The translations under genes were made by a program, and so were the position numbers. A stretch of DNA of 64,000 nucleotides from Macrotis lagotis (Eukaryota; Chordata; Mammalia; Peramelemorphia; Peramelidae), in the NCBI RefSeq assembly GCF_037893015.1, contig NC_133665.1, positions 33,329,336-33,393,335 of the forward strand, read 5' to 3'. Below, piece after piece: positions 13,047-23,515 of the stretch (positions are counted from its first letter, which is position 1; each line of letters starts with the position of its first letter). The notes beneath the pieces were generated by a model. That model was not told the DNA's origin. It was given only the letters and a program-made list of their open reading frames with translations, and searched no databases.

Positions 13047-13479
13047 GGAAAAAAAAAGAAAGAAGAAGAGGAAAGGAGAAAAGAAAGAGAGAAAGAACAA
13101 AGAGAAGAAGGAGAAGGAAAAAGGAAAAGATAGGAGGAAAGGGAAGAAAAAAGGAGAAGGAAAAGAAGATGAAGAAGAAGAATAGAAAAGAAAAAGGAGA
13201 AGAAGAAAGAGAAGGAAAAAAGATGATCAAAAAAGAATAAAGGAGATAGAGGAGAAGGAAGAAAGAAGAGAAGAAAGAAAAAAGGAAGGGGGGAGACAGA
13301 AGAAAAAGAACAAAGAGGAAGGATGAGGAGGAGAAGGAAGAAAGAAGCAAACGGGAAGGAAAAAGGAGAAGGAAAAGAAGAAAATGAAGGAAAAAAGAAA
13401 GGAGGAGGCAAAAGAGAAGGAGAAGGAAGAAGAAAAAGAATAGAAGAAAGAAGAAGAAAAGGAAGAGAAGAAGAAGAAA
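13047..13479 (+). repeat. 433-bp polypurine (GA-rich) tract
   Basis: The + strand is almost entirely A and G, with few pyrimidine interruptions. Irregular GAA/GGA/GAAG units suggest repeated slippage, not one tandem unit. Overlapping minus-strand frames of more than 100 codons are Phe/Ser/Leu-only artefacts. Confidence 0.95.
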
Positions 13480-13560
13480 TTATGGAGGGATTACTTAAAC
13501 AAGGAAATCAAGTATTCTTAAAATATTAAAGAAACTAGTACTAATAAGAATAATAATAGA

Positions 13561-13826
13561 ACAACATGTAAGTGGTGCTGTGAATAGAGCTCTGAACTTG
13601 GAGTCAGAAAAACCCAAATTCAAATTTGAACTCAGATATTTACTAGCTGTGTGACCCTGAGAAATCATTTAACCTCTATCTGCCTCAGCCTACTCATCTG
13701 TAAAATGGAGGCAACAATAGCATTAACTTCCCTGATATGTGGTGAAGCTCAAAACAGGATATTTATAAAGTATTTAGCATATTACCTGACATATAGTAGC
13801 TGCTTAGTAAATATTATTTATGTTTG
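13561..13826 (+). mobile_element. CORE-type marsupial SINE
   Basis: Head with gtggtgctgtgaatagag, then actagctgtgtgaccctga, cctactcatctgtaaaatgg, and the tail gacatatagtagctgcttag. It is nearly full length and moderately diverged. Confidence 0.75.
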
Positions 13827-14840
13827 ACTATTTTACCTTTATCATTTTCAAAATGTTTTCATATATTTTAACCGATTTGACTTTTACAGCAACCCAATAA
13901 GGTAAAACACCTATTTGTCTTTGAAAATGACTTCACACTGTGAAGTTGTAGTCAAATATTCCCTCTTCAAAATGAAGCAGACTGACCTAGTACTAAGCCA
14001 TTCATGGTGGTTATTGGGTCTATACAGATTTCATGTTGTTAACCAACTTTATTGTTTCCAGGGAAGAAGATGAAAATGGGAGGATTCAGCAGGAACTTTC
14101 TGGGGTAAAATAGAAATAAAATCATTGAAAAAGCAAGAAATGACTGGTAGCCAGGGTTATGATTCACCACTTCAGGGAATTAATGATTATATTGATGTGG
14201 CTGTTTCCTATATCATAGATGCAATTCATCCCTGCCTTCTCATCCTACATTCTTCTTTTCCATATCCTCTTTTAGATCATGATAGAAGCCTCCTTCTAGG
14301 CCTTTTTTGTAGGTCTTCTTGAAACTCTGGGCTGCCTCCTTTCTCTTTCTCATCACAAGATTGTCCTGTCTCCTTTTATTATCATTCATTTCCTCCACAA
14401 TTTCCCTGGAATCCATGGATACTATGGAATACCTTTTCCATTTCTTGTTAGTAGGTCATTATGATAAAGATGATGCCACCTATTTGACCTATTATTCATT
14501 CTCCCATTGCCCCTTGTTTACCTAGTAACTTTGAATCTTGGAGGTCACGTCCTTCCAAGATTTGCAACTAAGCAGCTTGGCTAGGAGAACTTTTTTAAAA
14601 AAATTAGTCCTTGCTCTGGCAAAAAGTCTTCAAATACAATTCAAACAGTTATCTTCCTCCTGTTCAACTATGGTCCCAAGTCACTAGGTATCTGCAATAT
14701 TTATTCCATGTACATATACACATATGTGTACACCCACAAATGCTTACATATACATACACTGATGTACTAAGACAATGAAGTGACTATTCAACTGCATGAC
14801 ATCATCTAGACAATAGTCATTTTTCATTTATTTAAGATTT
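13827..14840. other. Intergenic DNA, no gene recognised
   Basis: A weak MIR3/L2-like fragment may lie at 13840-13925. The rest, including C/T-rich 14200-14530, is unassigned. Confidence 0.4.
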
Positions 14841-14856
14841 TTCTTTATGGATTTTT

Positions 14857-15002
14857 TTTGTTCTTTTGTAAGGCAATGGGGTTAAGTGACTTGCCCAAGG
14901 CCACACAGCTAAGTAATTATTACGTGTCTGAGGTCAGATTTGAACTCAGGTGCTCTTGACTCCAGGGCCAGTGCTCTATCCACTGAGTCACCTAGCAGCC
15001 TC
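14857..15002 (-). mobile_element. Young tRNA-derived marsupial SINE
   Basis: Antisense copy reading from the T tail through aaggcaatggggttaagtga to ctatccactgagtcacctag. It is flanked by a perfect 16-bp duplication (14841-14856 and 15003-15018), so it inserted relatively recently. Confidence 0.88.
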
Positions 15003-15018
15003 TTCTTTATGGATTTTT

Positions 15019-16759
15019 AAACCAATCTCTTTTGAGTACTCATTGCTTTATATTGAGGAGGTCTTTTATAATAGTCCAAAGCAATATTCAATTAACATAA
15101 CAGGATCCATAAAAATGGAGCTTCTAGAGAACCTTATTATATATATATATATGCAATCTCTTTTCAATTTCTTTAGAACATTCTCCATGACAGCAGCGAA
15201 CTTCTTTGGTAAGCATATATCTTCTTCACTTGACAATAGATGGTTGTTGAACAAGGTACCTCAAGAAAAAGTCCTTGTTGTCATATGGACTTTAAGGTCC
15301 TGTGTTATTCTGAGCAGTCAAGTTCTTTTTTGTTGGCAACAAAATAATATTGTGTTTTCTACTCTTTTCAGTTTATAAAAATGTAATGGACTGTATAGAG
15401 AATATTTTGCAAAAGTCTGACCATGAAAGAAAAAGAAGAAAGAATGAAAGACAGAAAGGGAGGGTGAGAAAGAGAAGAGAGGAAAGAAGAAAGGATGAAT
15501 GAAAGAAAAAGAGAAAGAAGAAAAGAAAATATTAAACATTTTTTGGTAGGGTACTGCTCTATGAAACCATGAGTAGATGCTGGGAAGACTGCAAACTCCT
15601 CAAGAAGAGGTAATTTAGAAATAATACTTTATTTCTAATTACTCAAATTAGTTGTTTCTTCACATTTTGAATAAAAGAAGTCTGAAAAATGGGAGTAAAC
15701 ATTAAGTAAACAGTTAAATGTTTGGGGGGGGAAGATAGTTGAAAAAGATTTTGGAGCTAAATACCCTTGCCCTTCCTACCCTGAAGAATCATGTAAAAAC
15801 TGAAAAAAACACATTAAGAATTATCTAATCCAGTATTTCTTCTTTAGTGGTTTGTAAACCTCTAAATGATGATCACAAGGATGATTCAAAGAATTTATAC
15901 TAAAATTCCATTAATGAAACCCCATGTAGTAAATAATTATCTTATACAATATAATACATCCCCCCAGGGACAACAATATATATGCATGTTTGAAGCATTC
16001 TAGGTTTCTTTCTGCAGTAATTCAAAATCATCATGACCATGTGCACAATGATTTTGGTGTTTGTGCAGCAACTATGAAGTTGCTTCTGAAACATCGCTTC
16101 AGAGAAAGTCCAACATATTCTTTCTCAATCTATCATCAAATTGTTTCCAAACCACCACAAGGATACAACATTAAATCACAGCTCCAATGGATGATCAGAC
16201 ACATGCTCATACTCCTCATTTGCATATTATGCAGGGCAGCTTCCCTGCTGACATCCTGTAAGCATGTCATCAGACGAATAATAGTGTGATTGAGATGCTA
16301 TAAATGTTTATATCCTTGTAGCACAAATGTCAGGGTTTTTTTTGAAAAACCATGATCACTGGGTATGAACATCACAAGCTATTTTGAATCCATCATGGAC
16401 CATCATAAATGTTCTGTAAAAACAAACCTTATATTTCCTATTGTTGCAATATTAAGGCTGTTTTTCCAATTTAAATTTATCTTCTACTTATGTTACTATT
16501 CTCCCATTTGGCAGATTTTTCAAGGAATAGTTTGGCAACAGAGTTGTCAATTAGTGAACTTTCTGTAGAGTATAGTTCAATGATAGAGCAATCAGTGATA
16601 AAGTTACCAAAGTTAGTTTCTATAGAAACATTACTAAAAACAAAACAATATATGCAGTTATACTTAAAATAATTTATCATTTCATAAGTACTTATCCTTA
16701 TCTTGTAGAAAAGTAAATATTTTATATAATTAGGTATTCATTTCCCCAATTGGTTAGAG
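15019..16759. other. Intergenic DNA, unassigned, with a purine-rich stretch (15425-15529)
   Basis: No gene is recognised. The part nearest 16760 may belong to the decayed hAT element whose C-terminus follows, but I could not read transposase motifs in it. Confidence 0.35.
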
Positions 16760-16885
16760 AGCTAAAAATAAAAAGAAAATGAATTTTCATCCCTCAGCAG
16801 GAAAGTTTAAGAAGTTCTAACATTTTCTACTGCATATCTGTGTGAGCAAGCATTTTCAAATTTTTGTTATTTTAAATTAAAACCC
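16760..16885 (+). pseudogene. hAT transposase C-terminal (dimerisation) remnant
   Basis: In one frame the + strand reads NEFSSLSRKV, a stop, then EVL and TFSTAYLCEQAFSNF (16820-16864). This matches the hallmark of hAT/Charlie-type transposases, in which an EYP.LS..A segment precedes F.TTYLCE..FS. The in-frame stop and the absence of an upstream open frame show it is dead. It is a transposon fossil; no host function is suggested. Confidence 0.7.
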
Positions 16886-18337
16886 CCCCCAACAGAAATA
16901 AAGCACTATATGAAACCAAATAAATCTATTTGTTTCATATTGAGGCAAATATTACAATTTTCATTCAGACAAAAAAGTTCAATAACAAATTTAAATTATA
17001 TATCTCATTATCAATATTATATTAAATATATTTGAGTTTTAACTTATTTTGATAAGAATATTATATATACAAATATTTATAAAATGAAATTTATTATGAG
17101 CTCTTGTATATAATAGTAAGCATTACTGTATTACATTGATTTATTCTTTTAATTCTCATGAAATATCTCATAAAATATTTTAAATTATTTTGTTATTAGT
17201 TTAATTATTTTGCATTTAAAGTTTTTATAATTATAGGTATAAGTTTTAAACTTTATAATTTTTAATTTAATTATAACCATAAAATCATAATTCTATGAAA
17301 TATAATTATATATGATCTGACTGTATGTAGTTTATATTTATAATTTAATATAATTTGTATTTATATGAATTTAACATATTTCTATAAATTTGTGCTTGTA
17401 TAATTTGTAATCATTTACTTTATAATGTATATATATATACATGAAATTATGATATAATTAAGCTATAAATTTTAAATTAGAGGCTTTGGGGGCAAAAGCT
17501 ATCACTGAAATGATAGAAAGCACCTCACAAATAAGTATTAAAGAATATTATATATAGTATAATAAATTACCCTGGAGTTCACAACCCATTGTTGTTGTTG
17601 AAAGGGGTCTGCAGAATAAAAAGCACTGAGATTACTAATGTAGTTTAACCTCTTTTTATGAAGAGGAAATGAACCCCAGAAAAAGGCTGAATGAATGGTT
17701 TGAGGTCATTAAGGAAAGTTTTTTCAATATTTGCTAAAATTTAAATTCATCTGAGGTGTGAAATAATAGAATGTTAAAAAATTCACAAACATTAAAAAAT
17801 ACAAGGAAAAATACTTCAAATTAACATAAAATATGTCAATCTATTTCCCATGTCTCTTCCAATTTTCAATTCTATGATAAAAATGATCTACCAATTTAGC
17901 AGACCTATCCAAAAAAAAAAAAAAACCCAAACAAACAAGCTTAGTCCAATATGACTTTTTCTTGTTAAAACAAAGCTGGTTCATTCTGACTTTGCTTCTT
18001 TTCTTGGATATCAATAGACTATCCTTTTAATATTATATCTTAGAATTTTGTCAGTTACTGAAGTCAAATGCAATAGTACTGGTTTATTCCCCTTTCAAGA
18101 AATTCAGAAAAAAGATTCAGTACCATCTTCACCATTATCTTTCTACTATCAGTGTCTCAACCAACATCTCTACCAGTTCTTTTAGTTTTCTCCCATGAAG
18201 TTCACCTGCCCCAGGTGATGTGAACTCATGGTAGGGGAAGAGAATAAGCTTACTATGTGCAGGCACTGTTCTATCTCAATTGATCCTCCAACAAAGACAA
18301 GTAAGTGGCCTCTTACTATCTTCCTGTTTATCTTAAA
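16886..18337. other. Extremely AT-rich block (about 16990-17480) and flanks
   Basis: Long A/T-only stretches with TATATA and TTTAAA runs. It may be the decayed non-coding end of the hAT element or simply AT-rich intergenic DNA. No gene is recognised. Confidence 0.5.
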
Positions 18338-18640
18338 TATAGAAGTAATGTAGCATAGTGGATAGAAATCTAACCTTAAAGCAAGGAGGACTTAAGTTCA
18401 TATCCCTCCTCTGAAGCAAAATGACTCTGAGATAGTTAATTAATAGCTTCAAACAAATCTCTAATTCTGCAAGCTGCAGAAAAGATGTCCACCTGCGTTG
18501 ATAGAACAGGTGAATAAATCATAGGTCCCTACAATTTCTCAGTGTTCTAGGAGATTTTTCTAGACTATAAATTGCAGAGAAGGTGCCAAATTGCCTTGAT
18601 ATAGAAAAGACCCTAAATCTTTGGAATCACAAGTCTAATT
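18338..18640 (+). mobile_element. CORE/MIR-related marsupial SINE, diverged
   Basis: The head is gtagcatagtggatagaaat; a later part shows the marsupial variant 3' region (ctgcaagctgcagaaaagat, then gactataaattgcagagaag, then ggaatcacaagtct). The 3' part seems partly duplicated. Confidence 0.6.
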
Positions 18641-18788
18641 ACAATCTTCATCACCAAAAAAATATTCCTCTTTATTTTTCCCACTGTGTCAATAGCCTCC
18701 CTGACTTTGGGATCCATTCTTTCCCCATCAGTTCTCTTGAGTGAGAGTTGATCAGTTTTCTTGCAGCTAAAGATGATGTCCTCTTAGT

Positions 18789-18955
18789 TTTTTTTTGTTT
18801 GTTTTTTTTTTTAGGTTTTTGCAAGGCAAATAGGGCTAAGTGGCTTACCCAAGGCAACAGGGCTAGGTGATATTAAGTGTCTGAGGTTGGATTTGAACCC
18901 AGGTACTCCTGACTCCAGGGCCGGTGCTTTATCCACCTACGCCACCTATGCCCCC
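18789..18955 (-). mobile_element. Young tRNA-derived marsupial SINE
   Basis: Antisense copy, from a T-rich tail with aggtttttgcaaggcaaat to the head tacgccacctatgccccc. It is flanked by a perfect 12-bp duplication (18777-18788 and 18956-18967). Confidence 0.88.
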
Positions 18956-19400
18956 TGTCCTCTTAGTATTTAATCTCTCTTCAATTCTTAGCATAGTCTT
19001 TTGTACATGGAAGATACTAAATATATGTTCATTGAATGAATGTTGAATAAGTGGATCAATGAAAATTATTATGATTCAGCAAAAAAGGGATATTAGATAT
19101 TCTACAGCTGACATTCTGTTCAAATATCTTTCCATAAGTGCAGAAACCTATTACCTTAATGTATTTCATTGGGAGAAAAACTGTTTTGCAATAAATAAAA
19201 GTATTATTTTATTGGGTCTACTGCAATTTTTTTCTGAGAATCAGACCTCCAATTTTATAAAAAAATAAGAAAATATGATTCTACAGCAAACATTTTCTAT
19301 ACATGCATGTTGTCATAAACATATGTATTCTCTTTTCTTGGTTCTCAGTATAGACATATGTAGAAAACAAACGTGGCAAGAGATCAGAAGAAAAATTAAA
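18956..19400. other. Intergenic DNA, nothing recognised
   Basis: Unique-looking and AT-rich. A short fragment near 18990-19050 resembles an L2 3' tail (cattgaatgaatgttgaat). Confidence 0.4.
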
Positions 19401-19409
19401 CAAGATTGG

Positions 19410-19577
19410 GCAGGGGCAGCTTAGGTGGCCCATGGGATAGAGCACCGGCCCTGGAGTCAGGAGTACCTGGGTTCAAATCCTATCTCAGACACTTAATAAT
19501 TACCTAGCTTTGTGGCCTTGGGCAAGCCACTTAACTCCATTTGCCTTGCAAAAACCTAAAAAACAACCCCCCCCCCC
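19410..19577 (+). mobile_element. Young tRNA-derived marsupial SINE
   Basis: Sense copy with a tRNA-type B box (ggttcaaatcc) and the 3' end cttgcaaaaacctaaaaaac, then a C run. It is flanked by a 9-bp duplication (19401-19409 and 19578-19586). Confidence 0.88.
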
Positions 19578-19586
19578 CAAGATTGG

Positions 19587-20127
19587 ACAATATGATATCC
19601 AGAATCCCTTCAGGCTCTAAAATGTATGCTACTTAAATTTAAACATTATAATGCAACAAAAACTAGACTTTCACATTTGGCAAAAGTTGAATTTTTCCTA
19701 GTCATAGAAAAGTAAATTCTTTAAAGTTCCTTCCAATTATAATACCAAGTTTGGAATCTGGAAATCTATTTCTATAAAGATGAGCAACAAAATATAAAAA
19801 TTATTTTTCTTGTTATATATGTTCCTCTAGCATTCTAGCCTTTAAAATCTTCAGGTATGTTATTTTTCAAACTTGGGATATCTCCAAAATTCATTCTTGT
19901 AAGCCATATTTCTCTCCCTTTAAAAATACTATTCAAAACTCACTTCTTGTGGTTTTTCCCTAGATCAATACCATCCACCTTTTTCTTTCTAGAGTTCCAG
20001 AGTTCATCACTTTAGGCTTTGTTGATTTCTTCAGTATGTTTACAAAATTAGTAGTTTTTATGAATTATTCTTCTATTAATATTTCTTCCAAAATAAATCT
20101 CTTTTTAAAAATAGTATTATATGTATT
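19587..20127. other. Intergenic DNA, nothing recognised
   Basis: AT-rich without recognisable element or exon. Confidence 0.45.
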
Positions 20128-20340
20128 TTAGTGCATAGAGTGATGGGTTAGGAGTTCTAAAGACCTATGTTCAACCCTTATCTCTGGCACAGCCTCTAAG
20201 AGTAACTAGCTGTTTGACAACTGGCATGTCACTCAGCCACTCAGTCCTTCACACAATTATCTAAAACTACAAGCTACAGATATGTTGCTGGGAATTTCTT
20301 ACACCTTGAAATTACAGGACTGGGCCACCAAACATAACTG
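20128..20340 (+). mobile_element. CORE/MIR-related SINE, diverged
   Basis: Reads agtgatgggttaggagttct, then gagtaactagctgtttgac and ctacaagctacagatatg. Same variant type as 18338-18640. Confidence 0.55.
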
Positions 20341-20519
20341 ACATATAAATGTTTTTGTTGAATTTGACTTCCTGATGTGAAATGTAAAAAAGAAATTGAA
20401 ATATACTTTTGAAACTTGAATCATTTTATTTTATAATCTATAAATCAGAACAAATCTTCATTGTTCCAGAGATGTGTTAAAGTTCTGGAACAGAGCATAG
20501 AAAAACACAACATATATTT

Positions 20520-21000
20520 ATTATTCTAATTTCACCATTAGCTTCCATGAATGTTTCTAAGGCTTTTGACACTAGATCATTCTGGATAGATTCTAAATCA
20601 GTGGCTTCTTTGACAAAGTCATTGCATGGTTGCTTTTTCCCCCCCACCTATCCGACAATTCTTATTTCTACTCTTCATCCCTCAGATGTTCTGTTGGGTT
20701 CTCTTCTAGACCATCTTTGCATTTCTTTTTCTATTCTCTTTGTTCCCATGATTCAAATATTATTGTTGTTGGATTTAAATATTATCTCTTTGCAAATGAC
20801 CACCAAATCTATATAATGTACCCTATTATCTTCCCTGGACTTCAGTCCTAGGTTGCCAATTATCTATTGAATACCTCATGAGGCAGAGTAAAAAACTTGG
20901 GTGATTCTCATTCGGTTTTATCTTTGAATTCCTAATGCTGAGCTCATTGGCTAGGATACAGAATGTATTAAATAAATGCTTGTTGATTAATTAATCTGAG
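20520..21000 (+). pseudogene. L2 LINE remnant with reverse-transcriptase motifs
   Basis: One frame holds NVSKAFDTRSF (SKAFDT at 20556-20573), matching RT motif A of L2-type LINEs. Another frame holds GFKYYLFANDHQIYI (FAND at 20789-20800), the RT motif C that is normally YADD. A typical L2 3' tail (aataaatgcttgttgattaa) ends near 21000. The two motifs are in different frames and too close together, so the copy has deletions and frameshifts and is inactive. Confidence 0.8.
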
Positions 21001-21124
21001 ATTTCAATGTAGGTCCTCTAACTCCAACCAAATCCATTGCTTTTCCCACACTATTAGGATCTTCTGACTCCATTTCCTTTGATCTTTCTCTTCCAAAACA
21101 AGTGGACAAGAAGATATCTTATAA

Positions 21125-21345
21125 CAGTGATACTAAGGAAACATTTATATAGCACTTTAAAGATTACAAAGCATTTTACATATATTGTCTCATTTGAATG
21201 GTCCAATCCTGGACAGTAGTACAGTATGATTATCTCATTTTATTTCCTACTGAAAGTAGGAGAGATTAAATGACTTATTCTGAAGATTCAAACTTGAGTC
21301 TTATTGACTTTAGTCAAGTTCAGCCCTCTATCCATAAGACACAGG
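21125..21345 (-). mobile_element. MIR/CORE-type remnant, antisense
   Basis: Shows the antisense tail (tttatatagcactttaaag, then acaaagcattttacatatat) followed by decayed core sequence. Confidence 0.5.
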
Positions 21346-21559
21346 GATGATTATATAAATTAGGGATTATATCAATATGAGCTATTAAGATAATGCTTAA
21401 ATATTTATCATTTTTTCATTATGTATTAGTAAAAAATCTAACAAATTATTTTAAATATAATTCAGAAATTTGTTTTTCTATTCTAGTTGCAGTTAGCTAC
21501 TTCAATTCTTTTTTACTAATAATACGACTCTGATTCATCTTTACAATACTGCCAAAGTG

Positions 21560-21880
21560 ACCTGTATACATCTCCCACTTCCAGATCTTTGCAAAGGGAT
21601 ATTGCCCTTTTCTTAAAATGCTTTCCCTTCTCACATTAATCTTTTGGAACACTTTGATGCTTTAAGTGATCTGTTCAATTGCTCAATTGCCACCTCTTAT
21701 GTAAAGCCTTTCTTGATTCTATGCAGTTTCCCTCAGTAAATTGTAAAGTCCTTGAGAGTAAGGACTGTTGTTTGTGTTTTTTTGGGGGGGTAGGTATTGG
21801 GGTTGGATCCTCAGAGCCCAGCATACTATCTTGCTCAGAAGGTACTTGAATTGATTGAGCTTCATATTTTTCACTGATTG
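21560..21880 (+). mobile_element. L2 LINE 3' remnant
   Basis: Ordered L2 3' segments: ccacctcttatgtaaagcct, ttgtaaagtccttgagagta, gtaaggactgttgt and cagagcccagcatact. Confidence 0.6.
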
Positions 21881-21984
21881 AAGAGATCATCTTCTTTTGT
21901 GGATTTGTACTGGACAAAATTTGGTCCTGTTACAATGAGTGGCAAAGCCCCAAAGTTGCTTGCATTTCTATTGCAGTTTTAATA

Positions 21985-22175
21985 TCATTCTTGAGCTTTT
22001 GCTGTATGGGATTGGTATCTGCATTGGTAAAAGGGATTTTTTTCACTTTGTCTTTGTCCTTTCTTTGTATCACCAGGGTTTAGCAAAGTGACTGACCCAG
22101 GATAAGTGCTTAATAAATGTTTATTGATTGACTCAAATCTTTTGCACAGTGAAATCGCAGAACTGGACCAAACAG
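21985..22175 (+). mobile_element. SINE 3' fragment split by an L2 3' tail
   Basis: The outer arms (tatctgcattggtaaaaggg at left; cagtgaaatcgcagaactgg at right) match the marsupial SINE variant 3' region. Between them, about 22048-22135, is a short L2 3' end finishing aataaatgtttattgattga. The insertion boundaries are approximate. Confidence 0.45.
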
Positions 22176-22529
22176 AACTCAGTTCATTACATTGTGTACA
22201 GACATTTCCCACTTTTTGGTGAGTCAATTTTGCCATGAAAATATATTTGATCCAACCATTCTGGAGAACAATTTGAAAATTATACCCAAAGGGCAATAAA
22301 ACTGTGCATACCTTTTGATCCAGCAATATCAATACTAGGTCATTATTCCAAAGAGATCATAAAGAGGGGGGAAAGTCTCACATGTACAAAATATTTACAG
22401 CAGCTCTTTTTTATAGTGGCGAAGAATTGAAAATTAAGAGGAAGATCATCAGTTGGGGAATGGCTGTACAAGTTTCCGTGTAGGAATGTGAAGGAATACT
22501 ACTGTGCAGCTGAACTTTAGAAAAGCCTG

Positions 22530-22563
22530 GGGGCAGCTAAGTGGCCCAGTGGATAGAAAAAAA
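22530..22563 (+). mobile_element. Micro-insertion: SINE 5' head with A tail inside the L1
   Basis: About 27 bases of the SINE head (gggcagctaagtggcccagt, then ggataga) run straight into A residues. Copies of an 11-bp target (agaaaagcctg at 22519-22529; agaaaaggctg at 22564-22574) flank it with one mismatch. Removing the insert restores the normal L1 order. Confidence 0.75.
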
Positions 22564-22624
22564 AGAAAAGGCTGCAAAGACTTGAAAGAACTGATGCTGA
22601 ATGAAGTGAGCAGAATGAGGAGAA

Positions 22625-22629
<5 letters not shown>

Positions 22630-22679
<50 letters not shown>
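22630..22679 (+). repeat. (TA)n microsatellite
   Basis: About 25 units within the L1 3' region. It gives spurious Ile/Tyr open frames on both strands. Confidence 0.97.
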
Positions 22680-22681
<2 letters not shown>

Positions 22682-23334
22682 CAACAACAACATTGTAAGA
22701 TGATTAACTATGATGGACACAGCTCCTCTCAGCAGTTTAGAGATCAGACAATCCTGAGGTAAATGACACCAACATCAATAAAAAAAAATCCCCAAACACT
22801 ATGGAGTGTGAATGTAGAGCAAATCATACCATAAACACTTTTCCAAACTTCTTTATGCATTTTCTTTCTCATTTTTCCCTCCTTAGTTCTAATTTTTCTT
22901 TCACAACATGACTAATATGGAAATATGTTGACCACAACTGGTACCTGTACTACTTTTACCAGACTGTTTGCTGCCATGGGGAAGGGGGAGGGAGGGGAGG
23001 GTGGTAGAAAAATGTAGAAACTCATAACCTTACAAATGAATTAATGTTAAAAAACTACCTTTGCATGTAATTGAAAAAATGGGAAAAAAGAAAAAGAAAA
23101 TACATACACATTGTGTACTACCCTACAATAAATTGAATCAGAATTCACATCTGCAATTCTGAGAAAAATAAATCTTCCCTCCCCCCATGTATCCCTACTA
23201 GTCACTTATTTTAGAAACAAATTTTTGTTCATGTTATGATTAAAAATAAGTTATAGGGAAATGCTTTATGGAAAATACAGTAGTTAATATACTGGTTTAT
23301 CTATCAGCTTTCTCCACACCCAGAAAGAAGGATA

Positions 23335-23515
23335 AGAAGGGAATAAGCATTTATGCAATGCCTAATCTGTCAACTACATTTTTCAGCTAAGGAAACTGAG
23401 GCAAATTAACTGACTTGCCCAGGGTCATATAGCTAGTAGATATCTGACCTTGCTCTTGAATTCACATCTTCCTGTTCCTGGGTCCAAAATTCTATCACAC
23501 TGCTATCTCAGAAAG
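23335..23515 (-). mobile_element. MIR/CORE remnant, antisense
   Basis: Antisense core cues: agctaaggaaactgaggcaa, ttgcccagggtcatatagct and a decayed head. Confidence 0.6.

Larger units (their letters stand above)
22234..23103 (+). mobile_element. L1 3' end (ORF2 C-terminus and 3' UTR), sense
   Basis: Sense L1 cues in order: accattctggagaacaattt, ccttttgatccagcaat, gggaatggctgtacaa, gctgaatgaagtgagcagaa, then the 3' UTR and an A-rich tail near 23070-23103. A (TA)n tract and a SINE-head insertion interrupt it. The orientation is opposite to the 2300-3147 copy. Confidence 0.75.

Noticed and set aside
13015..13411. Minus-strand open frames of 111 and 124 codons
   Set aside because: They are translations of the purine tract's complement (Phe/Ser/Leu/Pro only).
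14950..15378. 142-codon + strand open frame
   Set aside because: It starts inside an antisense SINE and contains a TA microsatellite; no family signature.
19410..19577. Possible tRNA gene (A and B box-like sequence)
   Set aside because: The boxes belong to the tRNA-derived SINE, with an A-rich tail and a target-site duplication.
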